Shown here: positions 6,263 to 7,649 of the stretch, piece by piece
Layout of the letters: each line of letters begins with the position of its first letter
How positions within the stretch are numbered: the first letter of the stretch is position 1
Assembly: GCA_027435495.1 (NCBI GenBank)
Contig: DAHZZC010000236.1
Coordinates: forward strand, 1 to 7,649
Reading direction: 5' to 3'
Source of the DNA: Planctomycetales bacterium
GTDB taxonomy: Bacteria; Planctomycetota; Planctomycetia; Isosphaerales; Isosphaeraceae
Length of the DNA: 7,649 bases
Program-made: the position numbers and the translations under genes
Notes under the pieces: model-generated
Database searches by the model: none
What the model was told of the DNA's origin: nothing
The model's input: only the letters and a program-made list of their open reading frames with translations

Positions 6263-6320
6263 CCTGTGATCCTGTGATCCGACCCCTTGACGTGAGGTCA
6301 TGGCCTCATCATCCTTGGAG
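6263..6320 (+). promoter_or_regulatory. Possible xylanase promoter/operator region
   Basis: Directly before the xylanase gene there are two adjacent copies of CCTGTGAT (6263-6278), then TTGACG (6287-6292, one mismatch to the -35 consensus), then a 16-bp near-palindrome TGAGGTCATGGCCTCA (6293-6308, one mismatched pair), which fills the spacer where a repressor could sit. The -10 match at 6310-6315 (CATCCT) is poor. GGAG at 6317-6320 lies only 2 nt from the ATG at 6323, a short spacing. A substrate-responsive regulator would make sense for a xylanase, but no regulator gene is present. Confidence 0.35.
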
Positions 6321-6322
6321 CC

Positions 6323-7435
6323 ATGAGACATCCAACAACGATCCTCCTGGCTCTGTGGCTTGCCCCGCCCGCGTTCGCTGGGCCAGGCGCCCCGACCACG
6401 ACCCTCCGAGGCGCCGCCGGCGATCGTTTTCTGATTGGGACGGCGGTCATGTCGAGGCCACTCGACGACCCGAAATTCTCGGCACTCGTCGCCGAACAGT
6501 TCAACTGCCTGACGGGCGAGAACGAGTTCAAACCCATCTCGGTCCACCCTCGGCCGGGGGTCTTCCGGTTCGAGGCGGCCGACCGGATCGTCGCGTTCGC
6601 CCAGGCCCATCAGATGAAGGTGGTGGGTCACACGCTCTGCTGGCACAGCCAGTCGCCCGCCTGGCTCTTCCAGGGCCCCGACCGGAAGCCGCTCCCGCGC
6701 GATCAGGCCCTTCGCAACCTGAAGGAGCACATCGAGGCGGTTGCCGGCCACTTCCGGGGGAAGGTGATCGGCTGGGACGTGGTCAACGAGGCGATCTCCG
6801 ACGCGAAGGAACCCTACCTGCGCGAGACCCCGGCGCGGCGGGCGATCGGCGACGACTACATCCTGAAGGCGTTCGAGATGGCTCACGCCGCCGACCCCGG
6901 CGCTGAGCTGTATTACAACGACTACAACGACGAGACCGCCGAGAAGCTCACAAAAACGATCCGGCTCGTCCGCGAGCTGAAGGCCGGTGGCGCCCGGATC
7001 GACGCGGTCGGAATTCAGGGTCATTACCGGCTCGACGACGCCGGGGCGCCCGACCGGCTCGACCGGGCCATCGCCGCCTATGCGGCTGAGGGCGTCAAGG
7101 TGATGATCACCGAGCTGGACGTGGATGTCCTGCCGAGACGGGGCCGGGGCGCCGACGTCGGCGCCCGGGAGCAAACCGGTGCCAACCCCTACCGAGATCG
7201 GTTCCCCGCCGATGTCGCCGAGGCCCAGGCTCACTATTACGCCCGGATCTTCCGGGCCGTCCGGAAGCACGCCGGCACGGTCACCCGCGTGACCTTCTGG
7301 GGAACGCACGACGGAGCGACCTGGTTGAACAACTGGCCCGTCCCGCGCCGGACCAATCATCCGCTGCTCTTCGACCGCGACCTCAAGCCCAAGCCGGCCC
7401 TGGGCGCCGTGCTGGAAGTCCTCTCATCGCGCTGA
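6323..7435 (+). CDS. Secreted GH10 endo-1,4-beta-xylanase
   Basis: A 370-residue single-domain glycoside hydrolase of family 10, which cuts internal beta-1,4 bonds of xylan with retention of configuration. Residues 1-19 are a signal peptide ending in Ala-Phe-Ala, so the enzyme is exported. The TIM-barrel hallmarks run in order: GTAV (39-42), LTGENEFKP (63-71), VGHTLCWHSQSPAWL (101-115), WDVVNEA with acid/base Glu156, YYNDYN (197-202), VGIQGHY (229-235), ITELDVDVLPR with nucleophile Glu264, and TFWGTHDGATWLN near the C-terminus. The loop after the nucleophile (GADVG...NPYRDRFPADV) is normal for the bacterial subgroup. No carbohydrate-binding module is attached, and length fits a bare catalytic domain. 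It starts 109 nt after paralogue B and could be read through from it or have its own promoter. All catalytic residues are present, so it should be active; xylan as substrate is family knowledge. Confidence 0.96.
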   Translation: MRHPTTILLALWLAPPAFAGPGAPTTTLRGAAGDRFLIGTAVMSRPLDDPKFSALVAEQFNCLTGENEFKPISVHPRPGVFRFEAADRIVAFAQAHQMKVVGHTLCWHSQSPAWLFQGPDRKPLPRDQALRNLKEHIEAVAGHFRGKVIGWDVVNEAISDAKEPYLRETPARRAIGDDYILKAFEMAHAADPGAELYYNDYNDETAEKLTKTIRLVRELKAGGARIDAVGIQGHYRLDDAGAPDRLDRAIAAYAAEGVKVMITELDVDVLPRRGRGADVGAREQTGANPYRDRFPADVAEAQAHYYARIFRAVRKHAGTVTRVTFWGTHDGATWLNNWPVPRRTNHPLLFDRDLKPKPALGAVLEVLSSR

Positions 7436-7649
7436 GCGACCGGAAAAAGCCGCAACCACGAAAATCACGGAAGAACACGAAAGGTAGGGCCAGGATTCAC
7501 GAACTCGAACCGATCCCGTGCCCCCTTCGAGGCCGGACCGGCCACCGAGACTCCCCTCGATGAATCTTCCGCTTTTTTTGGGATTTTCCGTGATTTCGTC
7601 CTTTCCTCTACCCCCTCCCGATTCGCGGCCCTGGGTCGCGTCGGCGGGC
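7436..7649. other. Non-coding end of window
   Basis: No supported gene, tRNA or intrinsic terminator is seen here. The stretch is locally richer in A and T runs than the genes around it, and carries the short repeats listed separately. It may lead into a gene beyond the window. Confidence 0.6.
7456..7606. repeat. Oppositely oriented CACGAAAAT-type short repeats
   Basis: The left block (7457-7484) is three degenerate 9-10-nt units: CACGAAAAT, CACGGAAGAA, CACGAAAGG. The right block (about 7566-7606) carries the same sequence on the other strand: ACGAAATCACGGAAAAT read from 7599 back to 7583 matches the left ACGAAAATCACGGAAG with one missing base. About 100 nt lie between. The pair could form a long-range stem, or be two insertions of a small dispersed repeat. 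Intergenic CACGAA-type repeats are, to my recollection, widespread in environmental bacteria; the origin here cannot be told from one locus. Confidence 0.55.

Noticed and set aside
6149..7360. Long minus-strand open frame (403 codons) opposite the xylanase
   Set aside because: It lies antisense to a fully convincing GH10 gene, has no recognisable domain, and is the usual open antisense frame of GC-rich coding DNA.

Overview
The window is GC-rich bacterial DNA, and its gene content points to a planctomycete, probably of the Isosphaeraceae/Gemmatales type. Two features support this: a TIGR03000 domain (a small domain described from planctomycetes) in one protein, and the planctomycete N-terminal 'LExLExR-LP' motif (Planc_extracel-like) in two others. 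Placement below phylum is inference. No rRNA, tRNA, CRISPR array or transposase was found. The hexamer CGATCG is strikingly frequent, about 28 copies by hand count.

Layout: (1) 1-411, plus strand, is the 3' end of katG (catalase-peroxidase), closed by a strong intrinsic terminator at 440-487. (2) 506-4378 is a block of four minus-strand genes. In transcription order they are a TolC/CzcC-type outer-membrane efflux protein, a small single-span membrane protein with a beta-type repeat, an exported fusion of TIGR03000 with a SAM-dependent methyltransferase, and a two-lobed PilZ-like protein. The first two are 35 nt apart and probably co-transcribed. The 80-nt gap to the third is compatible with one operon. 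The PilZ gene has its own possible promoter, with an inverted repeat next to it. (3) 4379-4661 is a divergent intergenic region. (4) 4662-6213, plus strand, holds two tandem paralogues of an unrecognised secreted-type protein, about 245 and 260 aa and roughly 60-65% identical over their cores, 31 nt apart. (5) 6323-7435, plus strand, is a secreted GH10 endo-1,4-beta-xylanase with both catalytic glutamates present. Its upstream region holds a TTGACG box, a near-palindrome and an 8-bp direct repeat. (6) 7436-7649 is non-coding as far as can be seen and carries short CACGAAAAT-type repeats in opposite orientations.

Taken together, the window is mainly about the cell envelope and exterior: an outer-membrane channel, exported and surface proteins, a c-di-GMP-type sensor domain and a polysaccharide-degrading enzyme, next to an oxidative-stress gene. 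The functional links are weak. The TolC protein has no inner-membrane pump or periplasmic adaptor beside it, and nothing shows that the tandem paralogues work with the xylanase. The least explained item is the tandem paralogue family. The methyltransferase fusion and the small repeat protein come next.
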